Part shown: one piece after another, positions 63,895 through 64,000 of the stretch | Numbering within the stretch: the first letter of the stretch is position 1 | Layout of the letters: the number at the start of each line of letters is the position of its first letter | DNA from: Mesorhizobium comanense | GTDB taxonomy: Bacteria; Pseudomonadota; Alphaproteobacteria; Rhizobiales; Rhizobiaceae | Direction: 5' to 3' | NCBI RefSeq assembly: GCF_005503535.1 | Contig: NZ_SCNN01000001.1 | Coordinates: 682,001 to 746,000 of the forward strand | Length of the DNA: 64,000 bases | Position numbers and translations under genes: made by a program | Notes under the pieces: generated by a model | Databases searched by the model: none | Seen by the model: only the letters and a program-made list of their open reading frames with translations | What the model was told of the DNA's origin: nothing

Positions 63895-64000
63895 ATGAAG
63901 GTATTGGTACTGGGAGCCGGTGTCGTCGGTACGGCGGCTGCTTATTTTCTTGCCAGCGACGGGCACGAGGTGACCGTCATCGAACGCCATGAGGCTGCGG
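63895..64000 (+). CDS. dadA: D-amino-acid dehydrogenase / FAD oxidoreductase (start only)
   Basis: The first 35 codons of a gene that runs off the end: [20 protein letters not shown] then [15 protein letters not shown]. This is the FAD-binding GxGxxG beta-alpha-beta of the DadA/DAO family, and the wording closely resembles DadA starts in rhizobia. A G-rich box (GGGGGCGG) precedes the ATG. The rest of the protein is outside the window, so the exact family member is provisional. Confidence 0.75.
   Translation, partial: MKVLVLGAGVVGTAAAYFLASDGHEVTVIERHEAA

Overview
The window reads as chromosomal DNA of a rhizobial alphaproteobacterium, most likely Mesorhizobium or a close relative. GC content is high and long antisense reading frames are frequent. 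Diagnostic genes include GcrA with GANTC sites, a chvE-gguA-gguB-gguC sugar uptake operon with a divergent gbpR-type LysR gene, a SAM-II riboswitch before metZ, and a 5-aminolevulinate synthase (hemA). Species assignment is inference from gene content only.

Layout. 1-3.9 kb: a TerB-like protein, a solute-binding protein, then a luxR-luxI-crotonase quorum-sensing cluster. 3.9-8.2 kb: polyphosphate kinase 2, phoR, phoU and a CorA-type channel. 8.2-12.4 kb: gcrA, divergent from argD-argF-hslO, with a GANTC-rich gap and a possible leader ORF. 12.4-20.3 kb: a tetR/MFS pair bracketed by intergenic hairpin repeats, apaG, a GT21-type glycosyltransferase, riboswitch-controlled metZ, a dCTP deaminase and gguC. 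20.4-25.8 kb: the rest of the monosaccharide transporter and its regulator. 25.9-34 kb: a two-component system, a 1,600-residue autotransporter and a small basic secreted protein. 34-37 kb: a sulfotransferase, a small beta-barrel and an element remnant ending at tRNA-Gly(CCC), with a copy of the tRNA 3' half, an antitoxin and a truncated PIN toxin. 37-42.2 kb: a Gtr-like surface glycan modification operon (GT2 transferase, GtrA flippase, polytopic membrane protein) with an SGNH acyltransferase. 42.3-48.3 kb: an OmpR-type two-component system, a lipoprotein, a beta-barrel, two glycosyltransferase-like genes and a small membrane protein. 48.4-64 kb: histone deacetylase-like protein, MATE exporter, DUF952-pyrD, a NarL-type regulator, an MFS/TetR pair, a transporter-fused hybrid histidine kinase, mscL, an aminotransferase, hemA, galE and the start of a dadA-like gene.

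Main themes are cell-surface chemistry and signalling. At least four glycosyltransferase-like proteins, a sulfotransferase, an acyltransferase, an autotransporter and two beta-barrels sit beside three two-component systems and a quorum-sensing locus. The most interesting points are: the crotonase coupled to luxI, which lacks the two hydratase glutamates and keeps an isomerase-type aspartate; the tRNA-Gly att-like duplication; the short arginine-rich ORF coupled to argD; and the Gtr-acyltransferase cluster. No database search was run. Family calls rest on motifs read in the translations, and start sites were chosen from ribosome-binding sites and family N-termini.
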